Positions 34,715 through 43,575 of a stretch of DNA of 64,000 nucleotides are shown here, piece after piece (within the stretch, counting starts at the first letter, position 1; every line of letters begins with the position of its first letter). The notes under the pieces are model-generated. The model saw nothing but the letters and a program-made list of their open reading frames with translations, ran no database searches and was not told the origin of the DNA. A program made the position numbers and the translations under genes. The DNA lies in assembly GCA_910575265.1 (NCBI GenBank), contig CAJTEA010000012.1:22066-86065 (forward strand), in the 5' to 3' direction. Source of the stretch: Oscillospiraceae bacterium. GTDB taxonomy: Bacteria > Bacillota > Clostridia > Oscillospirales > Oscillospiraceae.

Positions 34715-36088
34715 ATGGCATTTGAAGGACTTTCTGAAAAGCTGTCCGCCGCCTTTAAAAAGCTGCGAGGCAAGGGCCGGCTCTCCGAAGCCGACGTGAA
34801 GGAGGCCATGCGGGAAATCCGCCTCGCCCTCCTGGAGGCCGATGTCAGCTTCAAGGTGGTCAAGCAGTTTGTGGCCCAGGTCACTGAGAAGGCGGTGGGG
34901 GCCGATGTGCTGGAGGCCCTGTCCCCCGCCCAGCAGATCATTAAAATTGTCAACCAGGAGCTCACCCAGCTGATGGGCGGCTCCGCCGCCAAGCTGGAGA
35001 TTTCCTCCAAACCGCCCACGGTGGTCATGATGGTGGGCCTTCAGGGCGCGGGCAAGACCACCAACGGAGCCAAGCTGGCCGGCCTGATGAAAAAGCAGAA
35101 CGGCAAGCGGCCCCTGCTGGCCGCCTGCGACATCTACCGCCCCGCCGCCATTCAGCAGCTGGAGGTGGTGGGCGGTCAGCTGGGCATCCCCGTGTTCCAG
35201 ATGGGCCAGACCAACCCGGTGGACATCGCCAGAGCCGCCGTGGAGCACGCCACAGCCCACGGCAACGACATGGTGTTTCTGGACACCGCCGGCCGGCTCC
35301 ACGTGGACGAGGAGCTGATGGACGAGCTGCGCAACATCAAGGCCGCCGTGGAACCCACCGAGATTCTCCTGGTGGTAGACGCCATGATCGGCCAGGACGC
35401 GGTGAACGCCGCCAAGGCCTTTGACGACGCGCTGGACATCGACGGCGTGGTTCTCACCAAGCTGGACGGCGACGCCCGGGGCGGCGCTGCCCTGTCCATT
35501 AAAGCGGTCACCGGCAAGCCCATCAAGTTTGTGGGTATGGGGGAAAAGCTGGACCAGATTGAGGTCTTTCATCCCGACCGGATGGCCAGCCGAATCCTGG
35601 GCATGGGGGACATGCTCTCCCTCATTGAGAAGGCGGAGCAGAATTTCGATCAGAAAAAGGCCCTGGAGCTCCAGGAGAAGCTGCGGAAAAACAAGTTTAC
35701 CCTCACCGACTTCTACGACCAGATGAAGCAGCTGAAAAACATGGGTTCCCTCACCGAGATCGCCGGGATGCTCCCCGGGGTGAAAGCCAGCGACCTGGAG
35801 GGGGCCTCCATGGACGGAAAGCTCCTCCAGCGGATGGAGGCCATTATACTGTCCATGACCCCCGCCGAGCGGGAGGACCCCAAGCTGCTCAACTCCAGCC
35901 GGAAAAAGCGGATCGCCGCCGGCTCCGGTACCCAGGTGGTGGACATCAACCGGCTGCTGAAGCAGTTCGACATGCTTCAGGCCATGACCAAGCAGTTTTC
36001 TGGCGGCAAGCTGCCCAAAAACCTGCGGAAGATGATGGGCAAAAAGGGCCGGGGCATGCGGGGCGGAATGCCCGGTATGCCGTTTTAA
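34715..36088 (+). CDS. ffh: signal recognition particle GTPase
   Basis: The protein core of SRP, which brings ribosomes making membrane or secreted proteins to the Sec translocon. The 457 residues show an N domain, the G domain with GLQGAGKTTNGAKLAGLM, DTAGRLHVDEELMDEL and TKLDGDARGGAALS, and a Met-rich M domain (KNLRKMMGKKGRGMRGGMPG) for signal-peptide and RNA binding. Length is normal. The ribosome binding site AAGGAG overlaps the end of ylxM. Confidence 0.98.
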   Translation: MAFEGLSEKLSAAFKKLRGKGRLSEADVKEAMREIRLALLEADVSFKVVKQFVAQVTEKAVGADVLEALSPAQQIIKIVNQELTQLMGGSAAKLEISSKPPTVVMMVGLQGAGKTTNGAKLAGLMKKQNGKRPLLAACDIYRPAAIQQLEVVGGQLGIPVFQMGQTNPVDIARAAVEHATAHGNDMVFLDTAGRLHVDEELMDELRNIKAAVEPTEILLVVDAMIGQDAVNAAKAFDDALDIDGVVLTKLDGDARGGAALSIKAVTGKPIKFVGMGEKLDQIEVFHPDRMASRILGMGDMLSLIEKAEQNFDQKKALELQEKLRKNKFTLTDFYDQMKQLKNMGSLTEIAGMLPGVKASDLEGASMDGKLLQRMEAIILSMTPAEREDPKLLNSSRKKRIAAGSGTQVVDINRLLKQFDMLQAMTKQFSGGKLPKNLRKMMGKKGRGMRGGMPGMPF

Positions 36089-36154
36089 ACCGTTGGCGAA
36101 GCGCCCCGCGCGCTTTCCATATAACCAAACAAATTCATTTGGAGGTGAAGATAC

Positions 36155-36394
36155 ATGGTTAAAATCAGACTGCGCCGCATGGGCGCCAAGAAGGCCCCCT
36201 TCTACCGCATCGTGGTAGCCGACTCCCGCTATCCCCGTGACGGTCGTTTCATCGAGGAAATCGGCTTCTACAATCCCACCACCGATCCCAGCGAGCTGAA
36301 GGTGGATGTGGACCGGGCCCAGGCCTGGATCAAGACCGGCGCTCAGCCCACCGAGACCGTCCGCGACCTGCTGAAAAAAGCCGGCGCCCTGTAA
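36155..36394 (+). CDS. rpsP: 30S ribosomal protein S16
   Basis: A 79-residue S16 protein beginning [20 protein letters not shown] and containing [19 protein letters not shown], both universal signatures. GGAGGTG precedes the ATG. It follows ffh by 66 nt and is followed by khpA and rimM, the classical Firmicutes order. Confidence 0.98.
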   Translation: MVKIRLRRMGAKKAPFYRIVVADSRYPRDGRFIEEIGFYNPTTDPSELKVDVDRAQAWIKTGAQPTETVRDLLKKAGAL

Positions 36395-36409
36395 GGCTGG
36401 AGGTCATGC

Positions 36410-36640
36410 ATGAAAGAGCTTCTCACCTACGTGGCCCAGAACCTGGTGGAGCACCCCGAGCAGGTGTCTGTCACTGAGGTCGAGGGCGACGGCGAGACCG
36501 TCCTGGAGCTCCGGGTCGCTCCGGAGGACATGGGCAAGGTGATCGGCCGTCAGGGCCGTATCGCCAAGGAAATCCGTATTCTGATGCGCTCCGCCGCCCA
36601 GCGGGCCGGCAAGCGGATCAATGTGGAGATCGTCGATTAA
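36410..36640 (+). CDS. khpA: KH-domain RNA-binding protein KhpA
   Basis: A 76-residue single KH domain with the GxxG loop in VIGRQGRIAKEIRILMRSAA. KhpA pairs with KhpB/EloR and binds many RNAs, affecting cell elongation and small-RNA function in Firmicutes. Its usual place between rpsP and rimM is kept here. GGAGG lies at the right distance before the ATG. Confidence 0.95.
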   Translation: MKELLTYVAQNLVEHPEQVSVTEVEGDGETVLELRVAPEDMGKVIGRQGRIAKEIRILMRSAAQRAGKRINVEIVD

Positions 36641-36644
36641 GACA

Positions 36645-36671
36645 AAAGGCGCGGGAGTTTCCCGCGCCTTT
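36645..36671. terminator. GC-rich hairpin between khpA and rimM
   Basis: AAAGGCGCGGG and CCCGCGCCTTT pair perfectly around AGTTT just after the khpA stop. The T-run is only three bases, so it may act as a partial terminator or mRNA-stabilising element inside the operon. Confidence 0.5.
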
Positions 36672-36690
36672 GCGCTATGGAGGATCACGT

Positions 36691-37188
36691 ATGTTACAGC
36701 AATATTTAGAGGTGGGCAAGGTCACCAATGTCCACGGTTTGCGGGGCGAGGTGAGGGTACAGCCCTGGGCGGACTCGCCGGAGTTTCTGTGCCAGTTCAA
36801 GACCCTGTATGTGGACGAGGCCCACTTTCCCATGACGGTGGAGCGTGCCCGGATCCACAAGAATATGGTTATCATCAAATTTGAGGGCCCCACCGACGTG
36901 CCCAGCGCCCTGTCTCTGCGCAACGCCATTTTGTATATTGACCGGGCGGACGCCCCGCTGCCGGAGGGCGCCTTTTTCCTGGCCGACCTCTACGGCCTGG
37001 AGGCCCGGGACGCCGCCACCGGCGAGATTTTGGGCAAGATCGCCGATGTGCTCACCCTGCCCGCCAACAATGTCTATGTGGTCAGGGGCGGCGCACGGGA
37101 GCTGATGATCCCCGCCGTCCCCCAGTTCATCGCGGAGACCAACGTGGAGGAGGGCTTTGTCCGCGTCAATATGATAGAGGGCCTTTGA
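36691..37188 (+). CDS. rimM: 16S rRNA processing protein RimM
   Basis: Ribosome maturation factor for the 30S head, binding S19. The 165 residues have the RimM N-terminal barrel (EVGKVTNVHGLRGEVRVQPW) and a PRC-barrel C-terminus (EILGKIADVLTLPANNVYVV). The ATG at 36691 is chosen for the GGAGG upstream. Usually trmD and rplS follow; here a terminator and an unrelated secreted-protein gene follow, so the operon is split in this organism. Confidence 0.95.
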   Translation: MLQQYLEVGKVTNVHGLRGEVRVQPWADSPEFLCQFKTLYVDEAHFPMTVERARIHKNMVIIKFEGPTDVPSALSLRNAILYIDRADAPLPEGAFFLADLYGLEARDAATGEILGKIADVLTLPANNVYVVRGGARELMIPAVPQFIAETNVEEGFVRVNMIEGL

Positions 37189-37194
37189 GCCGCG

Positions 37195-37227
37195 GCGGTA
37201 TGGGATCGCTCCATACCGCTGTTTTTT
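37195..37227 (+). terminator. rho-independent terminator after rimM
   Basis: GCGGTATGG (37195-37203) and CCATACCGC (37211-37219) pair perfectly, followed by TGTTTTTT. Confidence 0.88.
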
Positions 37228-37337
37228 GAGGGTAAGCCCTTATATATATCCGACAAAGAGCCGATATACTGAATAGCAAAAGTTGGGAAAAGTCTACAGA
37301 GCGGTCCCCAAAATATGAAATGAGGAGTGTATGTTTT

Positions 37338-39479
37338 ATGTACCTATGGAAACGGGCCAGAAAGGTTCTGGCTGTGGTCAGCTGTCTGGCTATGCTGATG
37401 TCACTGATCCCGGCGGCCAGCGCGGCAAACCCTGTTACAGTTACCTTTGATCAGTACAGCGTCCTGTTCAGCGATGTGCTTTTTGAGGAGGATGTACCTC
37501 TTTGGGGCGCGGGCAATACCGCGCGGGCCACTGTACGGCTCTATCATGTTCCTGCCAGCAGCACCGTTTCGATCCGTAACGACAGTGACGACCGTTCCGA
37601 AATGATCGAAGACGGGAACGCTGGTTTTGATACACAGTTTGGCGCCTATGTCGGCCCCAACAGCATACATCGGTACAGTTTGCTGGAGGATGGAGGCATC
37701 CGGTTCGAGGGTCTCAGCAACGGCTCTCTTCCGGTAGAGTTGGGCAAGGTAATCAGCCAGACGGCCGAGGACTGGGTCCGGCAGGCGGGCCTGCGCACCG
37801 GAAAAGAGACGCTTGGAATTGTTTTCAGCGGCAATACACGTCAGGATGTGGCGGATATCTACTTTGTTGCGGATGATGGCAAATTCCCTTTGACCAGCTC
37901 CGGCAATCAGAACGAAACGCCCACCCGGACGGCGGCGATGAAGGACAGCGGCTCGGCTTCCATTTCCAAGCTGTCCAAGCAGGAGATTGTTGATCTGCTC
38001 AATTCCGCGCCCCTCACCATGCCGGACGCCCCCTTTGTCACCGCCCCCTCCTGTACGGCCCCCTACTCCCCGGGCAAGGTGAAAACCGAGGTGCTGGACG
38101 CCGCAGCGGCCCGGCTGAGCGCTCTGCGCCGCGTCGCCGGCCTGCCCGCCGTAACCGCGGACCCCGCTCTGTGTGAGGAGGCCCAGTACGGCGCGGTGCT
38201 CCTCGCCGCCTCGGAGTTCTCCCACTACCCCGCCCAGCCCTCCGATATGGATAACAGCTTCTATTCCAAGGGCAAGAGCGCGACCAGCTCCAGCAACATC
38301 TACGCCGGCCTTCCGCTTACTTACACACCGGACGGCTTTATGGATGACAGCGACGGCGGCAACATCGACCGTCTGGGCCACCGCCGCTGGCAGCTCAATC
38401 CTCAGCTGGGCAAGGTGGGCTTTGGCTACGCCGTTGTGAACACGGGCTATCGAAATTACACAGCGGAAAAGGTCTTTGACCGCAGTGGAACCACCTCGGA
38501 TTACAATTTCATCGCCTGGCCCTCCTCCGGCAACTTCCCCAACGACCTGAGCGCCTTTGAGAAAAACACCGCCTGGAGCGTCACCCTGAACCCCTCCCGA
38601 TACCAGACCCCCAGCGCCTCCTCGGTAAGCGTGACTCTCACCCGGGAGTCGGACGGCAAAAGCTGGAGCTTTTCCGGACGGAACAGCTATCAGGCCAGCG
38701 GCTCCGGGCTCTACTTCAATGTGGAGACCAACGGCTACGGCGTCAATAACTGTATCATCTTCCGTCCCGACGGAATCGACAAGTATGAGGGCATATACAC
38801 GGTAACCATCAGCGGCCTGAGCCCCAAAAGCGGCTCCGATTCCAGTCTGTCCTATCAGGTAGACTTTTTCAGCTCGAAGGACTACACCCCCACGCCTACA
38901 ACGCCTACAACGCCTACAACGCCTACAACGCCTACAACGCCCACCAATCCCACTACGGTCACCTTCTCTGATGTAAAATCCACCGACTGGTTCAAGACCT
39001 ACGTGGAGAAGGCGGCCACCGCCGGGCTCATCAACGGCACCGGTAACGGGAAATACGAGCCCCAGGCTAATCTGGAGCTCGCTCAGGCCATGGTCCTGGC
39101 CTACCAGATCGACAGCAAGGCCACCGGCCGGACCCTGCCCCAGGCCTCTGGTGCGTGGTACATGCCTTACTACCAGTACTGCCTGGACAACGGCATCATC
39201 ACCGCCAGTCAGGTGAGCCAGTCCGACCTGACCCGGAAGGCCAGCCGCTTTGAGATGGTGGCTATCCTGGACAAGGCGGTGCCCGCTGACAATCTGAAGC
39301 CGGTCAAGACGGTAACCTCCATCCCCGACCTGACGGAGGGCGCCCCCTATGGCGCTACCGTCTACAAGTGGTACCGGGCGGGCATCCTGTCCGGCGACAG
39401 CGAGGGCCGGTTCAACGGCGGCAGCGACATCAGCCGGGCGGAGATGGCAGTGATTCTCTGCCAGCTCAACGGGCTGTAA
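37338..39479 (+). CDS. secreted CAP-domain protein with S-layer homology repeats
   Basis: A 713-residue exported protein. MYLWKRARKVLAVVSCLAML then ...AASA is a clear signal peptide. An N-terminal region without known motifs is followed by a CAP/SCP-like domain (LSALRRVAGLPAVTADPALC, SEFSHYP, NIDRLGHRRWQLNPQLGKVG). Then comes a beta-rich segment, a Pro-Thr linker, and C-terminal SLH repeats (FSDVKSTDWFKTYVEKAATA, YKWYRAGILSGDSEGRF) that would anchor it to secondary cell-wall polymer. The ATG at 37338 follows GAGGAG; an ATG at 37320 is also in frame but has no such site. Bound by its own terminators, it is a single-gene unit. Confidence 0.88.
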   Translation: MYLWKRARKVLAVVSCLAMLMSLIPAASAANPVTVTFDQYSVLFSDVLFEEDVPLWGAGNTARATVRLYHVPASSTVSIRNDSDDRSEMIEDGNAGFDTQFGAYVGPNSIHRYSLLEDGGIRFEGLSNGSLPVELGKVISQTAEDWVRQAGLRTGKETLGIVFSGNTRQDVADIYFVADDGKFPLTSSGNQNETPTRTAAMKDSGSASISKLSKQEIVDLLNSAPLTMPDAPFVTAPSCTAPYSPGKVKTEVLDAAAARLSALRRVAGLPAVTADPALCEEAQYGAVLLAASEFSHYPAQPSDMDNSFYSKGKSATSSSNIYAGLPLTYTPDGFMDDSDGGNIDRLGHRRWQLNPQLGKVGFGYAVVNTGYRNYTAEKVFDRSGTTSDYNFIAWPSSGNFPNDLSAFEKNTAWSVTLNPSRYQTPSASSVSVTLTRESDGKSWSFSGRNSYQASGSGLYFNVETNGYGVNNCIIFRPDGIDKYEGIYTVTISGLSPKSGSDSSLSYQVDFFSSKDYTPTPTTPTTPTTPTTPTTPTNPTTVTFSDVKSTDWFKTYVEKAATAGLINGTGNGKYEPQANLELAQAMVLAYQIDSKATGRTLPQASGAWYMPYYQYCLDNGIITASQVSQSDLTRKASRFEMVAILDKAVPADNLKPVKTVTSIPDLTEGAPYGATVYKWYRAGILSGDSEGRFNGGSDISRAEMAVILCQLNGL
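38892..38936 (+). repeat. five tandem 9-bp repeats in the Pro-Thr linker
   Basis: ACGCCTACA is repeated five times without change, encoding the PTT units of the linker. The unit is a multiple of three, so copy-number change would alter linker length without a frameshift. Confidence 0.9.
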
Positions 39480-39486
39480 ACACACC

Positions 39487-39524
39487 AACAGGGCCTCTCC
39501 CACCGGAGAGGCCCTGTTTTTTGT
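39487..39524. terminator. bidirectional terminator shared with rnc
   Basis: AACAGGGCCTCTCC pairs with GGAGAGGCCCTGTT around a 4-nt loop, with TTTTTT on the right and A-rich sequence on the left. It ends both the SLH gene and the convergent rnc gene. Confidence 0.88.
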
Positions 39525-39529
39525 CTCAA

Positions 39530-40204
39530 TTATTTCTTTTCCAGGGTGAGGATGGCGGCCTGGGCGGCCATCTGCTCCGCCTCCTTTTTGCTGCGCCCGG
39601 AGCCGGAGCCAATCGGCTCGCCGTTCAGATCCACCTCCACAAAAAATCGTTTGTTGTGGTCGGGACCCTCCTCCCCCACCAGGCGGTACCGGAGAACCTG
39701 TCCGCTCTCCCGCTGAACCAGCTCCTGGAGGGCGGTCTTGTGGTCCAGGGGCTTGGTCAGTCCGGCAACCTCCCGGGAGAGGATATACTTCTGGACAAAC
39801 TTCCGGGCGGAACCGATGCCGCCGTCCAGATAGATAGCGGCCAGAACGGCCTCCACCGCGTCAGCCTGAATGGAAGGCCGCTCCCGGCCTCCGCCGGAGC
39901 TCTCACCCTTGCCCAGGCGCAGATATTCCCCCAGGTCCAGCTCCCGGGCTACCTCCACCAGGCTCTCCTCACATACCAGCGCCGCCCGGGTGCGGGTCAG
40001 GTCCCCCTCGGGCAGATCCGGGTGGCCGCGGTACAGGTGGTCGGCCACCACCATACCCAGAATGGAATCTCCCAGAAACTCCAGCCGCTCGTTGCTTTGC
40101 AGCCTGCCCCGGCTCTCATTGGCCCGGGAGCTGTGGGTCAGCGCGTTCTCCAGCAGCGAGGCGTCCTGAAAGGTATAGCCCAGTTTTTCTTCCAATGTCT
40201 TCAT
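39530..40204 (-). CDS. rnc: ribonuclease III
   Basis: Double-strand-specific endoribonuclease for rRNA and mRNA processing. The 224 residues have the catalytic signature NERLEFLGDSILGMVVADHL, the second metal site (ADAVEAVLAAIYLDGG) and a C-terminal double-stranded RNA-binding domain (KTALQELVQ..., GSGRSKKEAEQMAAQAAI). AAGGAG precedes the ATG. acpP lies just upstream as in many Firmicutes, but smc and ftsY do not follow. Confidence 0.97.
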   Translation of the reverse strand: MKTLEEKLGYTFQDASLLENALTHSSRANESRGRLQSNERLEFLGDSILGMVVADHLYRGHPDLPEGDLTRTRAALVCEESLVEVARELDLGEYLRLGKGESSGGGRERPSIQADAVEAVLAAIYLDGGIGSARKFVQKYILSREVAGLTKPLDHKTALQELVQRESGQVLRYRLVGEEGPDHNKRFFVEVDLNGEPIGSGSGRSKKEAEQMAAQAAILTLEKK

Positions 40205-40262
40205 AACCGTTAACTCCTTGAAGCCCTCTCCCCGCTTTCACGCGCGGGCCCTCCTGAGAATG

Positions 40263-40290
40263 CGGAACTCCGCCTGAAGGCGGAGTTCCG
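40263..40290. promoter_or_regulatory. perfect 12-bp hairpin between acpP and rnc
   Basis: CGGAACTCCGCC and GGCGGAGTTCCG pair around TGAA. There is no T-run, so termination is doubtful. A long perfect stem in front of rnc could be a processing site through which RNase III limits its own mRNA, as is known for rnc in other bacteria. Confidence 0.5.
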
Positions 40291-40305
40291 TCAGCGTTAC
40301 ATCTG

Positions 40306-40539
40306 TCAGTCGATTTTACTCTTTAGGAAACGGACCAGATCCCCCACCGTAGAGATGGAGGCGGTCTCCTCCTCGCCCAGCTCCTCCAGGCCGAATTCCT
40401 CCTCCAGGGCCATGGAAAGGTCCACAATATCCACGGAATCGGCGTTCAGGTCGTCGGTAAAGGAAGTGTCCATTGTAATGCTGTCGGCGTCTACATTGAA
40501 TTGCTCGGCAATCAGGGCAGCCAGCTTTTCAAAGATCAT
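40306..40539 (-). CDS. acpP: acyl carrier protein
   Basis: Carrier of growing acyl chains in fatty acid synthesis. The 77 residues have the phosphopantetheine Ser in LNADSVDIVDLSMALEEEFG, and the acidic composition and length of ACP. AAAAGGAG precedes the ATG and a consensus promoter is at 40591-40619. The rest of the fab cluster is not in the window. Confidence 0.96.
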   Translation of the reverse strand: MIFEKLAALIAEQFNVDADSITMDTSFTDDLNADSVDIVDLSMALEEEFGLEELGEEETASISTVGDLVRFLKSKID

Positions 40540-40590
40540 AATGTGTCGCTCCTTTTATTTCTGTGCCTGGGCACTTGTTTCTTCCCCCTT

Positions 40591-40619
40591 ATGATAGGCA
40601 TATTTGAGCAAACTGTCAA
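40591..40619 (-). promoter_or_regulatory. promoter of acpP
   Basis: Minus strand TTGACA (40619-40614), 17-bp spacer, TATCAT (40596-40591), about 50 nt before the acpP start. Confidence 0.8.
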
Positions 40620-40669
40620 TAGGGTTTTTCCATTTTTTTCGCTTTCTGTTTTCCAACGTTGTTTCGCTC

Positions 40670-42016
40670 TTAAACATGCCACTTTCTCAGGAGACGGAGC
40701 GCCTGGGGCGCGAGAAACAGCAGGGCCGCAAGGTTTGGCAGAGCCATCAGGGCGTTGCATAAATCCACCAGCTGCCAGACCTCCGTTCCCTCCCATACCG
40801 CTCCAAGCAGGATGCAGCCAAGAAAGGCAGTCCGGTATACAGACCGGGCAAAGGTCCCCATCTCCCTGCCGAGCAGGAAGGAGACGGCCTGCTGGCCGTA
40901 ATAGCTCCACCCGAGGATGGAGGAGAAGGCGAACAGCAGCAGGGACAGTGCCACCATCCCCTCTCCCGTCCGACCCAGGACGGAACCGAAGGCGGCGGCG
41001 GTAAGGGGGGCGCCGGTCAAAGCGTTGGGCGCGGAGGGGTCCCACACTCCGCTGACCAGAATGGCCAGGGCGGTAACGGTACACACCAGCATCGTGGACA
41101 GAAATACCTCAAAGATGCCCCACATCCCCTGCCGGGCGGGGTGGTCGGTCCGGGCCGCGCCGTGGGCCATGGCGGAGGTGCCCAGCCCCGCCTCGTTGGT
41201 AAACACCCCCCGGGCCACCCCGCAGCGCAGGGCGGCGGAGACCGTCCAGCCCGCTCCACCCCCCACCGCCGCGGCGGGGGAAAGGGCGCAGGAGAGGATC
41301 AGCCCCAGCGCCTCGGGTATTTTCTCCCAGTCGCGCAGCAGCACCGCTCCGCCGCCCACCAGATAGAGCACCGCCATGGCGGGCACCAGAGCGGAGGACA
41401 CCGCCGCGATCCGGCCCACGCCGCCCACCATAACCAGACCAGCCAGCAGAGCGGTCACAATGCCCACCGGCAGGCGGGGCAGGGCAAAGGCCGCCTCCAG
41501 ACTGGCCGCGATGGAGGAGGACTGGACCAGATTTCCGCCCGCCAGCGTGGCGGGGACGCAGGCCAGACAGAAACAGCCCGCCAGCAGCGAGGAACCCACT
41601 CCATCCCTCAGATAGTACATGGGTCCGCCCTGAAGGCTTCCCCCCGGCCCCGGTCGCTGATATTTGACCGCCAGCAGCTTTTCCCCGCAGGAGGTCATCA
41701 TCCCCAGAAATGCCGAAATCCACATCCAGAACACCGCCCCCGGCCCGCCCAGCGTGAGGGCGGCGGCCACTCCGGCGATGGAGCCGGTGCCCATGGTGGA
41801 GGCCAGCGCGGTAGCCAGCGCCTGAAGGGAGGACAGCCCGCCATCCTTTCTCTCCGGCTTTTGGAGCATCGACCCGACAGTGGCCCGCCACCACGTCCGA
41901 AACTCGAATATCTGAAAGAACCCCGAGCCGATGGAGTAGACCAGCCCCGTTATCAGGAACAGTCCCAGCAGCCAGGGATTCCAGAGGGCGTCCGCGACCC
42001 TCGCCAAACAATCCAC
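40670..42016 (-). CDS. sodium:alanine symporter family protein (AGCS)
   Basis: Na+-driven uptake of alanine, glycine or a related amino acid. The 448 residues include about ten hydrophobic segments and AGCS signatures: ALATALASTMGTGSIAGVAA, GGPMYYLRDGVGS, RGVFTNEAGLGTSAMAHGAA and FSSILGWSYYGQQAV. The GTG at 42016 has GAGGTGAT upstream. It is separated from the upstream ABC transporter operon by a strong terminator, so it is probably a monocistronic gene. Confidence 0.93.
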   Translation of the reverse strand: MDCLARVADALWNPWLLGLFLITGLVYSIGSGFFQIFEFRTWWRATVGSMLQKPERKDGGLSSLQALATALASTMGTGSIAGVAAALTLGGPGAVFWMWISAFLGMMTSCGEKLLAVKYQRPGPGGSLQGGPMYYLRDGVGSSLLAGCFCLACVPATLAGGNLVQSSSIAASLEAAFALPRLPVGIVTALLAGLVMVGGVGRIAAVSSALVPAMAVLYLVGGGAVLLRDWEKIPEALGLILSCALSPAAAVGGGAGWTVSAALRCGVARGVFTNEAGLGTSAMAHGAARTDHPARQGMWGIFEVFLSTMLVCTVTALAILVSGVWDPSAPNALTGAPLTAAAFGSVLGRTGEGMVALSLLLFAFSSILGWSYYGQQAVSFLLGREMGTFARSVYRTAFLGCILLGAVWEGTEVWQLVDLCNALMALPNLAALLFLAPQALRLLRKWHV

Positions 42017-42029
42017 CGCATATCACCTC

Positions 42030-42067
42030 AAAAAAGAGATGAACCGCCCCGCCAACGGCGGGGCGGT
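42030..42067 (-). terminator. terminator of the amino acid ABC transporter operon
   Basis: ACCGCCCCGCC and GGCGGGGCGGT pair perfectly around AAC; on the minus strand ATCTCTTTTTTGAGG follows. Confidence 0.85.
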
Positions 42068-42098
42068 CCTGAAAGACCTATATGCGGCGGGGAAGCGG

Positions 42099-42821
42099 TT
42101 ATAGAACCTTGGATAGGAAAAGCTGGGTCCGGGGGTGCTGGGGGTGGTCGAAAAACTCCCTGGGGGTGTTCTGCTCCAGAATGTGGCCCCCGTCCATAAA
42201 CAGCACCCGGCTGCCCACCTCCCGGGCAAAGCCCATCTCGTGGGTGACCACCACCATGGTCATCCCCTCCTGGGCCAGCTCCTTCATCACGTCCAGCACC
42301 TCGCCCACCATCTCAGGGTCCAGGGCGGAGGTGGGCTCGTCAAAGAGCATCACCTTGGGCTTCATGGCCAAAGCCCGGACAATGGCGATGCGCTGCTTCT
42401 GCCCGCCGGAGAGCTGGTTTGGGTAGGCGTCCGCCTTGTCGGACAGATCCACCCGCTGGAGCAGCTGGGCCGCCACCTCGTTGGCCTCCTCCGCCTTCAT
42501 CAGTCCGGTGCGCACCGGGGCCAGGGTGATGTTCTTCTGGATGGTCATGTTGGGAAACAGGTTGAAGTGCTGAAACACCATGCCCATCTGCTGGCGGACC
42601 TTGTCAATCTTTACCTTGGGGTCGGTAATCACGGTGTCCTCAAAGGTGATGGTCCCCTTGGTGGGGGTTTCCAGCAGGTTGAGGCAGCGCAGGAAGGTGG
42701 ACTTGCCCGACCCGGAGGGGCCGATCACCACCACCTTTTCCCCGGGACTGATGTGCTCCGAGATATCGTCCAGCACCAGATGGTTCCCAAAGGATTTGGA
42801 CAGATGTTTAACGTCGATCAC
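42099..42821 (-). CDS. polar amino acid ABC transporter ATP-binding protein
   Basis: The energising subunit of a GlnQ/HisP-type importer. The 240 residues have Walker [10 protein letters not shown], the Q-loop ([13 protein letters not shown]), the signature [15 protein letters not shown], Walker [15 protein letters not shown] and the switch His ([10 protein letters not shown]). The GTG at 42821 gives the family-typical N-terminus [11 protein letters not shown] and has GGAGG 10 nt upstream; it overlaps the permease gene by 14 nt. Confidence 0.95.
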   Translation of the reverse strand: MIDVKHLSKSFGNHLVLDDISEHISPGEKVVVIGPSGSGKSTFLRCLNLLETPTKGTITFEDTVITDPKVKIDKVRQQMGMVFQHFNLFPNMTIQKNITLAPVRTGLMKAEEANEVAAQLLQRVDLSDKADAYPNQLSGGQKQRIAIVRALAMKPKVMLFDEPTSALDPEMVGEVLDVMKELAQEGMTMVVVTHEMGFAREVGSRVLFMDGGHILEQNTPREFFDHPQHPRTQLFLSKVL

Positions 42822-43503
42822 TTTGACGCAGCCTCCCCTCAATGATTTTGATGATGAATGTGAGCAGATAGACAATGACCAGGTAGAACAGGGCGGCCAC
42901 CGACATGGGGGCCAGGTAGTTAGCCAGATTCTGTCCACTGCCCACGTTCTTCGCGGCGGCAGTCAGGTCGTACATGCCGATCATGCTGACAATGGAGGTC
43001 TCCTTAATCAGGGCAATCAGCTCATTACCAATGGAGGGAATCACATTCTTGATGGCCTGGGGGATGACGATGTACCACATAGTCGCGGCGGAGGACAGGC
43101 CCAAGGAGCGCCCGGCCTCCGTCTGCCCAATGTCCACGGAGAGGATGCCGCCCCGGATGTTCTCCGACACATAGGCCCCAGAGTTGATGCCGAAGGCAAT
43201 GATGGCGGTGACCACCAGGGGGAAGCCACGGATGGCAAAGACTACAAAGGCCATGATGAACAGCTGAAGGGCCATGGGGGTGCCCCGCACCACGGTGACA
43301 TAGACTGCGCAGATCAGCTTGGGTATCTTCATCAGCGGGGTTTTCGCCTTGGCCAGTCCCACTAGGGCCACAATGGTCCCCAGAATCAGGCCAAGCACAG
43401 CCGCGCCTATGGAGATGGCTAAGGTCATGCGCAGACCGGTCAGCATGCTGTCCAGATATTTCGCGTTGGTAAAAATCAGGGTGAATTTCTCAAGAAAGGT
43501 CAT
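42808..43503 (-). CDS. polar amino acid ABC transporter permease
   Basis: A 231-residue HisM/GlnP-type permease with about five membrane segments and the EAA loop ([22 protein letters not shown] region). It should form the membrane channel with the ATPase encoded next. It begins 72 nt after the binding-protein gene, behind a GC-rich hairpin. Confidence 0.93.
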   Translation of the reverse strand: MTFLEKFTLIFTNAKYLDSMLTGLRMTLAISIGAAVLGLILGTIVALVGLAKAKTPLMKIPKLICAVYVTVVRGTPMALQLFIMAFVVFAIRGFPLVVTAIIAFGINSGAYVSENIRGGILSVDIGQTEAGRSLGLSSAATMWYIVIPQAIKNVIPSIGNELIALIKETSIVSMIGMYDLTAAAKNVGSGQNLANYLAPMSVAALFYLVIVYLLTFIIKIIEGRLRQSDRR

Positions 43504-43530
43504 CGTTCCACCGGCTTTCTACTATGTCGC

Positions 43531-43566
43531 GCGGCGGAACAGTGCCTGAGAGTACCGTTCCGCCGC
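43531..43566. promoter_or_regulatory. intercistronic hairpin between binding protein and permease
   Basis: GCGGCGGAAC and GTTCCGCCGC pair perfectly around 16 nt. Without a T-run it is more likely an mRNA-stabilising or partly terminating element that lets the binding protein outnumber the permease. Confidence 0.55.
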
Positions 43567-43575
43567 AGTATACGA

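Noticed and set aside
37320..37337. The upstream ATG at 37320 as start of the CAP/SLH gene
   Set aside because: The GAGGAG site lies just inside it and at ideal distance to the ATG at 37338, which also begins a clean signal peptide.
38892..38936. Tandem repeats considered as a CRISPR-like array
   Set aside because: Units are 9 bp, contiguous without spacers, and encode an in-frame Pro-Thr linker.
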